Source of the DNA: Blautia sp. SC05B48
GTDB taxonomy: Bacteria; Bacillota; Clostridia; Lachnospirales; Lachnospiraceae
DNA length: 64,000 bases
NCBI RefSeq assembly: GCF_005848555.1
Contig: NZ_CP040518.1
Location: forward strand, 1,921,001-1,985,000
Direction of reading: 5' to 3'
Shown: in pieces, positions 33,248 through 42,856 of the stretch
How the letters are laid out: the number at the start of each line of letters is the position of its first letter
How positions within the stretch are numbered: the stretch's first letter is position 1
The notes under the pieces: generated by a model
Seen by the model: only the letters and a program-made list of their open reading frames with translations
Database searches by the model: none
Told to the model about the DNA's origin: nothing
Translations under genes and position numbers: made by a program

Positions 33248-36109
33248 ATGATCAGTGTTGAAATGGAAGATGTTCTGGCGGTATTACAATTATGCAAACC
33301 GTATATTATCGGTATTATTGCTGCACTTGTAATTGGAATCGTAATTATGATAGCATGCCGCAGGATGTCCAGGGACAAAAGATTTCTGATAAGAGGGGAA
33401 GCTGCGATCGCAATGGTTCTTGCAGTTGTTGTCTGCGTGAATATGATCTGTTTTGGACCAATGGCTACGTTGATTGGACTGGCAACGGGAAATGGAACTT
33501 TAAGTGATGAAACAAATGAAGAAGCTGCGGAAGTAGCAGAAGAAATTATGGAAGACGGAATTGTTCTTCTGAAGAATGAAAGCCTGCTTCCTTTAAATGA
33601 AACAAAAAAACTGAATATTTTTGGCTGGGAATCTATTAATCCGGCTTACGGAGGAGCTGGTTCCGGTGGAATTAATGATCTGTATGATATTGTCAGTCTG
33701 AATCAGGGACTTGAAAATGCCGGATTTTCTATTAACCAGGAACTGGTTGATTTTTATAACAATTATGGTGCAGATAATCCGGAAATGTCTATCCAGAAAC
33801 AGAGCTGGACATTACCGGAGCCACCTGTAGATACTTACGATGATGAGCTTATTAAAAGTGCGAAAGAGTATTCTGATGTGGCAGTTGTGGTTCTTTCCAG
33901 AAAAGCAGGTGAAGGTCATAATGATATTCCTATGGATGTAAAAAAAGCAGCATATGATAATAATTCAGATGAATATGATGATTTTCCTGAGGGAGAGCAT
34001 TATTTACAGCTTTCACAAACTGAGAGAGATATGGTGGATATGGTTTGCTCAAACTTTGATAATGTGATTGTGATTTATAATGGGGCAAATCAGTTTGAAC
34101 TTGGTTTCGCAGATGAATATCCTCAGATTAAATCTGTTGTATGGTGCCCCGGAACGGGAAATGTGGGATTTAATGCACTTGGTAAAGTATTTTCAGGTGA
34201 AGTCAATCCTTCCGGAAAAACACCGGATACATTTATTTATGATATGACGACTGCTCCGTGGTGGAATAATGCAGAAAAAATAGAGTATACAAATCTGGCA
34301 GATATGGCTGTTGAAGGAATGAACGCAGGAACTGCGCAGGTGTATGCTCCGGCATTTACCAATTATGTGGAAGGCATTTATGTAGGATACAAGTACTATG
34401 AAACAGCTGCACAGGAAGGTGCGATTGATTACGATAAGACTGTACAGTATCCATTTGGATATGGTCTGAGTTACACGGAATTTGAACAGAAAATGGGTGA
34501 ACTGGAGGAAAAAGACGGACAGATTTCTGTAGATGTAGAAGTAACCAATACCGGAGATGTTGCCGGGAAAGATGTAGTAGAAGTGTATTATAAACCGCCA
34601 TATACAAATGGGGGAATTGAGAAATCTTCTGCAAATCTGATCGAGTTTGCAAAAACAGATCTGCTTCAGCCGGGAGAATCTCAGATTGTTACAGTTACAT
34701 TTAGTATAGAAGATATGGCATCTTATGATGAGAATAATGCAAAAGCATATGTTCTTGAAAAAGGTGACTATATAATCTCTATTAACAGCGATTCACACAC
34801 TGTGCTGGATCAGAAAACTTATACTGCAGATGCTGATGTAGTATATAAGGGAGAAAATAAAAGAGCATCAGATGATACTGCAGCAACAAATGTATTTGAA
34901 GATGCAAAAGGCGATGTGACATATTTATCACGAGCAGATCATTTTGCAAATTATGAAGAGGCTACAGTAGCACCGGCATCTGCAGAGCTGGGTGAGCCAT
35001 ATGTTTCTGAATATCATCTGAACAGCAACTTTGATAAGACTACATATCTCAATGATGAGGATGTAATGCCGACAACGGGAGCAGATAATGGACTTACATT
35101 AGCTGATATGCGTGATGCTGATTATGACGATCCTCGTTGGGAAAAACTTCTGGATCAGCTTACTGTTGATGAAATGGCAAATATGATTGCAATGGCAGGT
35201 TATCAGACAGCAGCCATGGATTCTGTGGGAAAAGTGGCTACACTTGATTTCGATGGACCAGCAGCAATTAATAACAACTTTACAGGAGTTGGTTCTATTG
35301 GATTTCCAATTGAAGTTGTGGTTGCTTCCACATGGAATAAGGAACTTGCACAGGCCTGGGGTGAATGCATGGGCAAGATGAGTCAGGAAATGGGTGCAGA
35401 GGGCTGGTATGCACCAGGTATGAATACTCATAGAACCGCATTTGGAGCAAGAAACTATGAATACTTTTCAGAAGATGGAGTTCTTGCAGGAAATATGGGA
35501 GCAAAAGCAGTAGAAGGAGCAAGAAAATATGGAGTTTATTCTTACATCAAACATTTTGCTCTGTATGAGGGAAATGCAAAGATGGTAAGTGTCTGGTCAA
35601 ATGAGCAGGCAATCCGAGAAATCTATCTGAAACCATTTGAAATTTCTGTAAAACAGGGTGGCGCAAATGCGGTTATGGTTTCCTGGAGTTTTCTTGGAGA
35701 TAAATGGACTGGAGAAAGCAGCAACCTTATGAATACAGTTCTCAGAGATGAATGGGGATTCAGGGGAATGGCGCTTACAGACTTCTTCCGAAACAATGGT
35801 CATGGATTTATGAATGCAGATGCAGCTTTGGCGAATGGAGTAGATGCAATGTTGTCCACATTCAACGGAGAAGAGAACAATGTAGCCAATCAGAAGCATC
35901 CAACATCTGTACTTCAGATGAGGAATGCCTGCAAAAATGTCATGTATACAGTTGTAAGCAGCTGGGCTTATGATGGAGAACACGAAGAAACAGGTATGGA
36001 AAACTGGAAAAAAGCAGGAATTGGAATCGACATTGTAATAGCACTTTTCATGGCAGGAATGGAAGTACTGGTAATCAGAGGATATAAGAAAAGAAAGAAT
36101 GCTGAATAA
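33248..36109 (+). CDS. Membrane-anchored, circularly permuted GH3 family glycosidase
   Basis: In the 953-residue protein the GH3 domains come in reversed order. Two N-terminal transmembrane helices (residues about 15-75) are followed by the alpha/beta sandwich domain (EEIMEDGIVLLKNESLLPL, with the likely acid/base Glu in KAGEGHNDI). A fibronectin-like domain comes next (VQYPFGYGLSYTEFE, then VEVTNTGDVAGKDVVEVY). The TIM barrel is last (WEKLLDQLTVDEM), with the nucleophile Asp in GMALTDFF, and a C-terminal transmembrane helix ends the protein. It should act at the outer membrane face on beta-glycosides. AAAGGAGG precedes the ATG. It is first in the GH3 operon. Confidence 0.82.
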   Translation: MISVEMEDVLAVLQLCKPYIIGIIAALVIGIVIMIACRRMSRDKRFLIRGEAAIAMVLAVVVCVNMICFGPMATLIGLATGNGTLSDETNEEAAEVAEEIMEDGIVLLKNESLLPLNETKKLNIFGWESINPAYGGAGSGGINDLYDIVSLNQGLENAGFSINQELVDFYNNYGADNPEMSIQKQSWTLPEPPVDTYDDELIKSAKEYSDVAVVVLSRKAGEGHNDIPMDVKKAAYDNNSDEYDDFPEGEHYLQLSQTERDMVDMVCSNFDNVIVIYNGANQFELGFADEYPQIKSVVWCPGTGNVGFNALGKVFSGEVNPSGKTPDTFIYDMTTAPWWNNAEKIEYTNLADMAVEGMNAGTAQVYAPAFTNYVEGIYVGYKYYETAAQEGAIDYDKTVQYPFGYGLSYTEFEQKMGELEEKDGQISVDVEVTNTGDVAGKDVVEVYYKPPYTNGGIEKSSANLIEFAKTDLLQPGESQIVTVTFSIEDMASYDENNAKAYVLEKGDYIISINSDSHTVLDQKTYTADADVVYKGENKRASDDTAATNVFEDAKGDVTYLSRADHFANYEEATVAPASAELGEPYVSEYHLNSNFDKTTYLNDEDVMPTTGADNGLTLADMRDADYDDPRWEKLLDQLTVDEMANMIAMAGYQTAAMDSVGKVATLDFDGPAAINNNFTGVGSIGFPIEVVVASTWNKELAQAWGECMGKMSQEMGAEGWYAPGMNTHRTAFGARNYEYFSEDGVLAGNMGAKAVEGARKYGVYSYIKHFALYEGNAKMVSVWSNEQAIREIYLKPFEISVKQGGANAVMVSWSFLGDKWTGESSNLMNTVLRDEWGFRGMALTDFFRNNGHGFMNADAALANGVDAMLSTFNGEENNVANQKHPTSVLQMRNACKNVMYTVVSSWAYDGEHEETGMENWKKAGIGIDIVIALFMAGMEVLVIRGYKKRKNAE

Positions 36110-36111
36110 GG

Positions 36112-38574
36112 ATGAAAGTGGGATGGAAAACAGTTATGAAACAGCAAAAATTGGTTGAAAAGATGACAATAGAAGAAAAGGCAGCAATCCTCAGTGGAAA
36201 AACTGTCTGGCAGACCAGAGAAATTGACAGGCTTTCCATCCCGTCCATCTTTCTTTCAGATGGACCACATGGAATCAGAAAACAGGCAGGAGCAGGAGAT
36301 CATCTGGGACTGAATGCATCCTTAAATGCGACATGTTTTCCCACAGCAGCGACGATTGCAAACAGCTGGAATCAGGATCTGGGGGAAGAGATTGGACAGG
36401 CTCTTGGAGAGGAAGCAGCAAGTATGGATGTAAATATACTGCTTGGTCCGGGATTGAATATTAAAAGAAGCCCATTATGTGGAAGAAATTTTGAATATTT
36501 TTCAGAAGATCCATATCTTTCCGGGAAGATGGCAGCATCATATATTCGTGGAATACAGAGTAAAGGCGTTTATGCCTGCCCGAAGCATCTGGCGGTTAAC
36601 AGTCAGGAACTTCGGAGAATGGCAATGGATGCAGTTGTTGACGAACGGACATTAAGAGAAATATATCTGACCGGTTTTGAGATAGCTGTTAAAGAAGGAC
36701 ACGCAAAAGCAATCATGAGCAGTTACAACCAGATTAATGGGATTTATGCTAATGAGGACAAACATCTTTTGACAGACATCTTGCGCAAAGATTGGGGATT
36801 TGATGGAATTGTAATAACAGACTGGGGCGGAAGCAATGACCATGTGAAAGGTGTTGCTGCCGGCTCAAATCTGGAGATGCCGTCCTGTGGGTATGATTCT
36901 GCAAGAGAAGTGATTGCTGCTGTCCAAAAAGGAAAGCTGAAGGAAGTGGATTTGGATGAAAGAGTTGGAGAACTGGTAGATGCAGTGATGGAACTGACAT
37001 CAGGAAAGAAGCTTTCAGATAAAAACTTTGACAGAAACGCACATCATCAACTGGCAAGGAAAGCAGCAGCAGAAAGCATGATTCTTCTAAAAAATGAAAA
37101 ACAGATTCTTCCGCTGGATACCAAAAAATCCATCGCTGTTATTGGAGATTTTGCTTTTTCACCCAGATATCAGGGGGCAGGATCTTCTATGGTCAATCCA
37201 ACAAAAGTAGAAGATATGTCATCGATTTTGCAACAATATGATCTGAATATTCTGGGAATGACAAGAGGCTATCATAGAAATGGAGATGTAGATGAGAATG
37301 ATAGAAAGTTTGCATTAAATTTGTCTATGAATGCGGATATTGTAATTTTCTGCTTTGGTCTTGATGAGATCAGTGAATCAGAAGGACTGGACAGAACCCA
37401 TATGCGTATTCCGCAGGATCAGATCGATCTTCTGCAGGATATTAGTAAGGTGAATGAAAATGTTATTGGAATACTGAGTGCTGGATCAGCGATAGAAATG
37501 CCATGGCACACCTGCTGCAAAGCGATTTTGCATGGCTATCTGAATGGACAGGCAGGCGCTTCTGCAACATTGGATATTCTGACCGGAAAGGTGAACCCAT
37601 CAGGAAGACTGGCAGAAACATATCCCATATCTTATGAACAGACACCGGCATTTCGATATTATCCAAGTAATGAGAAAACATCGGAATACCGCGAGAGTGT
37701 TTATGTAGGATATCGCTATTATGATACTTCAAAAGTACGGGTGCAGTTTCCATTTGGTTTTGGACTTTCCTATACGGAATTTACATATTCTGATCTTATC
37801 ATAGAAGAGGATGGAATCAAAGTTTCGGTTACCAATACAGGTGACAGAGATGGAGCTGAGGTTGTTCAGATGTATGTAGGACTTCCTAATGCAATCGTGT
37901 TCCGACCGGAAAAAGAACTGAAAGGTTTTGCAAAAGTTTATCTAAAGGCAGGAGAAAGCAGACAGCTCAGGATTCCCTTTGATGATAAGACATTCCGTTA
38001 TTGGAATATAAAAACGGGACAGTGGGAAATAGAAACAGGAACTTATCAGATTATGGTAGGAGCCAGTGTTGCAGATATTCGTTTAACAGGTATGACTGAG
38101 AGAACTGGAAATAGTAAAGGGTATCCGTATAATCCGGCAAAAATGCCTTACTATTATACAGGAATCGTGCAGAAAATATCAGATGAGGAATTTCGTGAAC
38201 TTCTTGGCCATGAGATACCGAACGGGAGATGGAGTGGAAATCTGGAAATTAATGATGCAATTTGTCAGATGTATTATGCAAAAAGCCGACTTGCAAGACT
38301 GATATATAGATGTCTCACAAAAATGAAAAAGAAGAGTGAGGCACAGGGAAAGCCGGATCTGAATATTCTTTTTATTTACAATATGCCGTTTCGGGGGATT
38401 GCCAAGATGACCGGCGGGGCAGTCAGTATGGAAATGGTATATGGAATTGTCGATGCTGTGAATGGCCACTTTATGCTTGGAGTAAAGAAAGTAGTTGGCG
38501 GATATTTCAGAAACAGAAGAAATAATAAGAAATATGAAAAATTATTAAAAGGAGACGGAGGGAAGCGCAGATGA
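36112..38574 (+). CDS. GH3 family beta-glucosidase with canonical domain order
   Basis: The 820-residue protein has a TIM barrel (LSDGPHGIRKQ, CPKHLAVNSQE, nucleophile Asp in GIVITDWGGSND), the sandwich domain (ESMILLKNEKQILPL, acid/base Glu in ISESEGLDR) and a fibronectin-like domain (FPFGFGLSYTEF). An extra C-terminal stretch of about 160 residues contains a hydrophobic segment near FIYNMPFRGIAKMTGG. There is no signal peptide. The extension may tether it to the membrane. It starts two bases after the permuted GH3 gene and overlaps the GtrA-like gene by four bases. Confidence 0.87.
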   Translation: MKVGWKTVMKQQKLVEKMTIEEKAAILSGKTVWQTREIDRLSIPSIFLSDGPHGIRKQAGAGDHLGLNASLNATCFPTAATIANSWNQDLGEEIGQALGEEAASMDVNILLGPGLNIKRSPLCGRNFEYFSEDPYLSGKMAASYIRGIQSKGVYACPKHLAVNSQELRRMAMDAVVDERTLREIYLTGFEIAVKEGHAKAIMSSYNQINGIYANEDKHLLTDILRKDWGFDGIVITDWGGSNDHVKGVAAGSNLEMPSCGYDSAREVIAAVQKGKLKEVDLDERVGELVDAVMELTSGKKLSDKNFDRNAHHQLARKAAAESMILLKNEKQILPLDTKKSIAVIGDFAFSPRYQGAGSSMVNPTKVEDMSSILQQYDLNILGMTRGYHRNGDVDENDRKFALNLSMNADIVIFCFGLDEISESEGLDRTHMRIPQDQIDLLQDISKVNENVIGILSAGSAIEMPWHTCCKAILHGYLNGQAGASATLDILTGKVNPSGRLAETYPISYEQTPAFRYYPSNEKTSEYRESVYVGYRYYDTSKVRVQFPFGFGLSYTEFTYSDLIIEEDGIKVSVTNTGDRDGAEVVQMYVGLPNAIVFRPEKELKGFAKVYLKAGESRQLRIPFDDKTFRYWNIKTGQWEIETGTYQIMVGASVADIRLTGMTERTGNSKGYPYNPAKMPYYYTGIVQKISDEEFRELLGHEIPNGRWSGNLEINDAICQMYYAKSRLARLIYRCLTKMKKKSEAQGKPDLNILFIYNMPFRGIAKMTGGAVSMEMVYGIVDAVNGHFMLGVKKVVGGYFRNRRNNKKYEKLLKGDGGKRR

Positions 38575-39161
38575 ATCATATAAAAAATATATGGAAATGT
38601 TTTGAAGAGAAACATTCTGTTTTTGCAAAATGGCTTTATCAGATATTCTATTTTGTTATATTCAGTATGGGCGTGACAGTATTCCAGTATCTGGTATTTA
38701 CATTTTTACCAGGGATTTTGGGAATTGGTCTGGCTGGTATAGAATTTATGTGGCCAAAGGTTTCTATGAATCTGTTTGGAGTAAAATTTACATGGAGTTT
38801 GCTGGGGTATAATGTATTGCGTGATGCAACGGGGAATGTATTGATCGGTGGTGGACTTGGCTATTTTATCAGTTATGAATTGGGGTCATTTCTTGCACAG
38901 TGTATCAATTTTCCACTTCAGAGAAATATTACCTTTAAAAGCCATGGAAATCCTGTATATCAGGCAATCTGGTATTTTGTTGCATGGGTGGTAATTTCAC
39001 TGATTTGTAATGGATTTAATAATCTGTGGATGCCAGTTGCATCTGCATATGTGGCACCGGCAGTCTATAACATGCTTGTGACAATTATTACAGGTGGAGT
39101 TTCCATGGTGATTTTTTTCTTTGTGTTTAAAATTATTTTCCCAGAGGGGAAGGCTGAATAG
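38571..39161 (+). CDS. GtrA-like four-span membrane protein
   Basis: The 196-residue protein has four hydrophobic segments and the GtrA-family motif INFPLQRNITFKSHG after the second or third span. GtrA-like proteins are linked to flipping or handling of lipid-linked sugars. It is translationally coupled (ATGA) to the GH3 gene, which suggests a joint role in turnover of a surface glycan or glycolipid. That joint role is inferred. Confidence 0.7.
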   Translation: MNHIKNIWKCFEEKHSVFAKWLYQIFYFVIFSMGVTVFQYLVFTFLPGILGIGLAGIEFMWPKVSMNLFGVKFTWSLLGYNVLRDATGNVLIGGGLGYFISYELGSFLAQCINFPLQRNITFKSHGNPVYQAIWYFVAWVVISLICNGFNNLWMPVASAYVAPAVYNMLVTIITGGVSMVIFFFVFKIIFPEGKAE

Positions 39162-39257
39162 AAGAAAATAGCAAGATGTTAGAAACTGGTATTAAAATGA
39201 TGCAATCTGATATGATTTGGAACATCATAAAATCAACAAGGATAAAGGTAAAAAAAT

Positions 39258-39392
39258 ATGAATAAAAGACAAAAAATTCTGATTGTAGATGATTCAAAAC
39301 CGGTGTTTATGAAAGAGGATCTACTTCCCGTTATGGGAGATAATCAAATGATCCAGGATCTGCCCTCTGCATTTATCCGGGTTTTGGAGTAA
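39258..39392 (+). pseudogene. Remnant of a response-regulator gene (44 codons)
   Basis: The frame begins MNKRQKILIVDDSKPVF, the typical start of a receiver domain (beta1 plus acidic pair). It then runs into unrelated sequence (DNQMIQDLPSAFIRVLE) and stops. It looks like the fusion of a deleted regulator start to the tail of another gene. The stop lies 8 bp before the radical SAM gene. Confidence 0.45.
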
Positions 39393-39400
39393 CAGAACGC

Positions 39401-40312
39401 ATGGAAAAAATAATGGAAAAGGATCTTCTGATCCGGGATGTAGAAACAAAAAATATCATGACTAAATCCAGTCTTCCGGTAGGGGGATATTCTGTCAATC
39501 CTTATGTAGGATGTACCCACGGCTGCAAATACTGCTATGCCTCTTTTATGAAACGGTTCACCGGGCATACCGAATCGTGGGGGACATTTTTGGATATAAA
39601 ACACTGGCCGGCAATTAAAAACCCGAGAAAATATAAAGGCCAACGGGTAGTGATTGGTTCCGTGACAGATGGGTATCTGCCCCAGGAAAAGGAGATAAGA
39701 AATACCCGCAGGATTTTAGAACAGTTAAAAAATAGCGGTGCAGAAATCCTTATCTGTACGAAATCGGATCTTGTACTCCGGGATATTGACTTGCTAAAAG
39801 AAATGGGAAAAGTCACTGTCTCATGGTCGATCAACACATTAGATGAAAAATTTCAGGCAGACATGGATCAAGCTGTCAGCATCAGCCGCAGACTTGAGGC
39901 AATGAAGCAGGTATACGAAGCCGGAATACGCACGGTTTGTTTCATTTCCCCAGTATTTCCGGGCATCACAGATTTTGAAAAGATTTTTGAACGTGTGAAA
40001 GATCAGTGTGACCTGGTATGGTTAGAAAATCTAAATCTCCGCGGTGGTTTCAAACAGGAGATCCTGGATTATATTCAGAAATATTATCCTCACCTTGTTA
40101 CCCTGTATGATGAAATCTATCGCAAGGGAGATCGAAGTTATTTTCGGGCATTGGAAAACCAGGCAGCACAGATGTCCCAAAAATACGACTGTCCTTTTGT
40201 AGACAACGAACTGCCTTATGACCGCGCAGAGCCAGGCCATCCTGTAATCGTGGACTATTTCTATCATGAAGAAGTACGGGGATCGGAAAATACAGGGCGG
40301 CGCAAAAAATGA
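39401..40312 (+). CDS. SPL-like radical SAM protein
   Basis: The 303-residue protein has the cluster motif CTHGCKYCYA (CX3CX2C) near residue 38, then GSVTDGYLPQEKE and VTVSWSINTLDE, as in the spore-photoproduct-lyase-like (Rv2578c) radical SAM group. The substrate is unknown. Many are simply annotated SPL family. The start is ATG 39401 (or 39413), with only GGAG at 11 bp. It is likely transcribed from the region after the GtrA-like gene. Confidence 0.8.
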   Translation: MEKIMEKDLLIRDVETKNIMTKSSLPVGGYSVNPYVGCTHGCKYCYASFMKRFTGHTESWGTFLDIKHWPAIKNPRKYKGQRVVIGSVTDGYLPQEKEIRNTRRILEQLKNSGAEILICTKSDLVLRDIDLLKEMGKVTVSWSINTLDEKFQADMDQAVSISRRLEAMKQVYEAGIRTVCFISPVFPGITDFEKIFERVKDQCDLVWLENLNLRGGFKQEILDYIQKYYPHLVTLYDEIYRKGDRSYFRALENQAAQMSQKYDCPFVDNELPYDRAEPGHPVIVDYFYHEEVRGSENTGRRKK

Positions 40313-40399
40313 TTGAATAAGTTGAGATGTAAAAGAGGTGCCTCAAGAGACTGAAACAACTCATAGTTTTCCATGAATGTTACAGTCTCTTTATTATTA

Positions 40400-40669
40400 T
40401 CAGTATACTCCACACTCTGGGTTGGTATCAATATCAAGATGAAGCAAAGGCTTTTCTCCCTCCACTGCCCGGTATATATCCAGCATAGTAATTTCATCCG
40501 CAGGTTTGGTAAGACAGGCGTTTGCCTGGCTTTGGGTATTGGAGATAAGGCTTGCATTTTTCAGCGCGGACATCAGCTGCCGGATATAGGCAGGATTTGT
40601 TTTTACACTTTTTGCAATCTGGGCACTGGTCAGATGCTCTTTTTCTTCTTGTAATTTATATTTTAACAT
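40400..40669 (-). pseudogene. Truncated Rrf2 family regulator
   Basis: The frame reads LTSAQIAKSVKTNPAYIRQL, then KPADEITMLDIYRAVEGEKPLLHLD and DTNPECGV, closely parallel to the Rrf2 protein at 23756-24193. It lacks a normal first helix and stops (Tyr, then TGA) straight after the CGV, losing the dimerisation helix. It is probably inactive and marks a duplicated copy of the Rrf2 promoter region. Confidence 0.65.
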
Positions 40670-40715
40670 GGTACAATTTTGATGTAATTTTAATAATAAC
40701 AATAAAAGAAAGGAA
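40649..40715 (+). promoter_or_regulatory. Third, diverged copy of the shared promoter, before the sirtuin genes
   Basis: TTGTAA (40649-40654) and TACAAT (40672-40677) are 17 bp apart, and AAAGGAAAGTCAACC follows just before the sirtuin ATG. The -35 and the downstream GGAAAAGTCAAC-like tail match cores A and B at 24340 and 26080. The inverted-repeat operator is not present. Confidence 0.5.
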
Positions 40716-40723
40716 AGTCAACC

Positions 40724-41632
40724 ATGCAGCCAATGAAAAATATTGTTTTTGAAAATGCATATCAAAAAAATGCCCGGACCTTATTAGATAAACTTAATTC
40801 TGCTGAAGCCATTCTGGTAGGAGCAGCAGCCGGCATGTCCGCTTCCTGTGGCTATAATTTTTTCTATCAGAATGATGCGATATTTCAGAAATATCTGGGG
40901 GATTTCCATAAAAAATATGGATTTACCGGAGCCTTTAACGGATTTTACTATCATTATCCTTCCCCGGAAGCTCACTGGGCATTTCTTGTACGTATGGGCT
41001 ATATGGAATATGAGTGTCCTACAGGACAGCCTTACTACGATCTCATGGAACTCCTTGAGGGTAAAAACTATCATATTATGACCACCAATCAGGACTTCCA
41101 GTTTACCCGTGTGGTGTCCGAAGAAAAATTAAGCGCCATCCAGGGTGATTTCCGCTATTATCAGTGCAGCCGCCGATGTCATGACCAGATTTATTACAAC
41201 AAGGATATGGTCTATGCCATGAATGCAGCTATTGACGAGAATCTGTGTATCCCCGCCAAAATGATCCCCCGCTGTCCAAAATGCGGAGCCCAGATGGAGC
41301 CCTGGGTACGGGGATATACATTCCTGGAAGGTGCCAAGTATAGAGACGAATACCGGAAGATCAACGAATTTCTGGAAAAGAATAAAGAGAAGAAGATCCT
41401 TTTTCTGGAGTTGGGCGTAGGACGAATGACCCCTATGTTTATCCAGGAACCTTTCTGGAATCTCACATACTCCCTGCCTAAGGCGTTTTACATTACCATT
41501 AATCCAAAGGACGCCATTCTTCCTGAAGAAATAGAACAGAAGGGGCTGGCTATCAAAGAAGACATTGCCCTGGTGCTGCAGGAGGCAGTGCGGGTAAAGA
41601 AAGAGGGAAACAAGGAGCATGGAGAAGCATAG
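40724..41632 (+). CDS. Sir2 family protein, class M (SirTM)-like, copy 1
   Basis: The 302-residue protein has the NAD-binding VGAAAGMSASCGYNFF in place of the canonical GAGxS. It also has MTTNQDFQF, IQGDFRYYQCSRRCHDQIYYN (the catalytic-His position is changed, as in class M sirtuins) and a zinc site completed by PRCPKCGAQM. Class M sirtuins remove ADP-ribose from lipoylated GcvH-like proteins and normally sit beside macrodomain and LplA genes, which are absent here. AAGGAAAGTCAACC precedes ATG 40724. Confidence 0.75.
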   Translation: MQPMKNIVFENAYQKNARTLLDKLNSAEAILVGAAAGMSASCGYNFFYQNDAIFQKYLGDFHKKYGFTGAFNGFYYHYPSPEAHWAFLVRMGYMEYECPTGQPYYDLMELLEGKNYHIMTTNQDFQFTRVVSEEKLSAIQGDFRYYQCSRRCHDQIYYNKDMVYAMNAAIDENLCIPAKMIPRCPKCGAQMEPWVRGYTFLEGAKYRDEYRKINEFLEKNKEKKILFLELGVGRMTPMFIQEPFWNLTYSLPKAFYITINPKDAILPEEIEQKGLAIKEDIALVLQEAVRVKKEGNKEHGEA

Positions 41633-41644
41633 TCACAAGGACAT

Positions 41645-41948
41645 CCCTGGAACAGCAATGGGCCTACTATACAAAATATATTTACAGTATGTGGCATCTG
41701 CCTACAGGTCAGCTATATCTGGCTCTTAAGGCTGTACTTGCCGGAAAAGATTAGAGAGATGACACCGGGGGTGATCAGACTGCCTTTCTGGGAGATGACG
41801 GCCCGTAACAGCCAGGTGTTTTACGTCTGTCTGAACCGGGAAGCCTCTTCTGCTCCGGAACATTAAAAAGGGAGAAGTCTTTACCTGCAAGGCAATCTGG
41901 CAGATATATTAAAGGAACTTCGGATACAGTTGGAAAAGGAGAAATAAC
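41645..41948 (+). pseudogene. Decayed middle copy of the sirtuin array
   Basis: Two frames preserve sirtuin sequence. SLEQQWAYYTKYIYSMW and PTGQLYLALKAVLAGKD match the HWAFLVRM and PTGQPYYDLMELLEGKN region of copy 1. Then MTPGVIRLPFWEMTARNSQV and FYVCLN match its C-terminal RMTPMFIQEPFW and FYITIN. The zinc-binding middle is deleted and stops are present. No product is expected. Confidence 0.65.
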
Positions 41949-41951
41949 ATT

Positions 41952-42803
41952 ATGGAAGAAAACTTCAGAAATATTTATAAAGCTATCCAGGAAGCAGATG
42001 CTCTTCTCATCGGCGCCAGTAACGGATTATCTATTTCAGAAGGATATAATATTTTTGCAGATGATCACTGGTTTCAGAAAGATTTCGGAGATTTCCGCAG
42101 TAGATACGGGATCAGAAACATACTGCAGGGATTATTCTTTCAGTATCCTACAGAAGAATCTAAATGGGCATTTTTCAGCAGACTGATCAGCCGGAAATGT
42201 TATCTGGAACAGCCCGGTCCTGTAATGGAGGATCTGTATCGTCTGGTTAGTTCCAAAGATTATTTTATTGTGACCTCCAATGGCGAGGACCATTTCGTGC
42301 CTGCAGGATTTGACAGGGATAAAGTCTTTGAGATGGAAGGCCGTCTCACCCAGTCCCGGTGCCAGAATGGATGCGGAACAGATCCTTACGAAAACCAGAA
42401 TGAAATTCTCAAAATGGCGGAAGCTGAAAAAAACGGACAGATCCCCTCAGAACTGGTCCCATGCTGTTCCTGCTGTGGAGGGCCAGTTACGGTCAATATG
42501 GCAAACAGCAATGCATTCTTTCAGACCGAACAGTTCCAAAAGAAAATGCAAGACTATCAGAACTTTATTAAGAAATATCATGGTAAAAGATTAGCGATTC
42601 TGGAATTGGGCGTGGGATGGCGAAACCGTATGATCAAAGAGCCTTTCATGAGCCTTGCTGCTTCTGAACCTGAAGCAGTTTATATCACCTTCAATAAAGG
42701 AGAAGTCTATATTCCTTCAGAAATTGCCGGAAAGTCGATCGGGGTAGATGGAGATATTGGGGAGGCGCTGAAAGAAATATGTCTGGCAAGAGAGAACCTA
42801 TAG
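41952..42803 (+). CDS. Sir2 family protein, class M-like, copy 2
   Basis: The 283-residue protein has LLIGASNGLSISEGYNIF (NAD loop), VTSNGEDHFV, MEGRLTQSRCQNGCG and VPCCSCCGG (zinc site). The C-terminal LAILELGVGWRN is like copy 1. The Gly-Asp of copy 1 (QGDF) is replaced by EGRL, so specificity may differ. AAAAGGAG precedes ATG 41952. A strong terminator follows. Confidence 0.75.
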   Translation: MEENFRNIYKAIQEADALLIGASNGLSISEGYNIFADDHWFQKDFGDFRSRYGIRNILQGLFFQYPTEESKWAFFSRLISRKCYLEQPGPVMEDLYRLVSSKDYFIVTSNGEDHFVPAGFDRDKVFEMEGRLTQSRCQNGCGTDPYENQNEILKMAEAEKNGQIPSELVPCCSCCGGPVTVNMANSNAFFQTEQFQKKMQDYQNFIKKYHGKRLAILELGVGWRNRMIKEPFMSLAASEPEAVYITFNKGEVYIPSEIAGKSIGVDGDIGEALKEICLARENL

Positions 42804-42856
42804 GGTTGTTTATATATTTCTATTTGGGCAATTAATTTTTTTGAATGGACAATGCA

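Noticed and set aside
40724-42803. Sir2-based phage defence (ThsA, DSR or pAgo-linked type)
   Set aside because: The proteins are short single-domain sirtuins of class M character, with no SLOG, helical or Argonaute partner.
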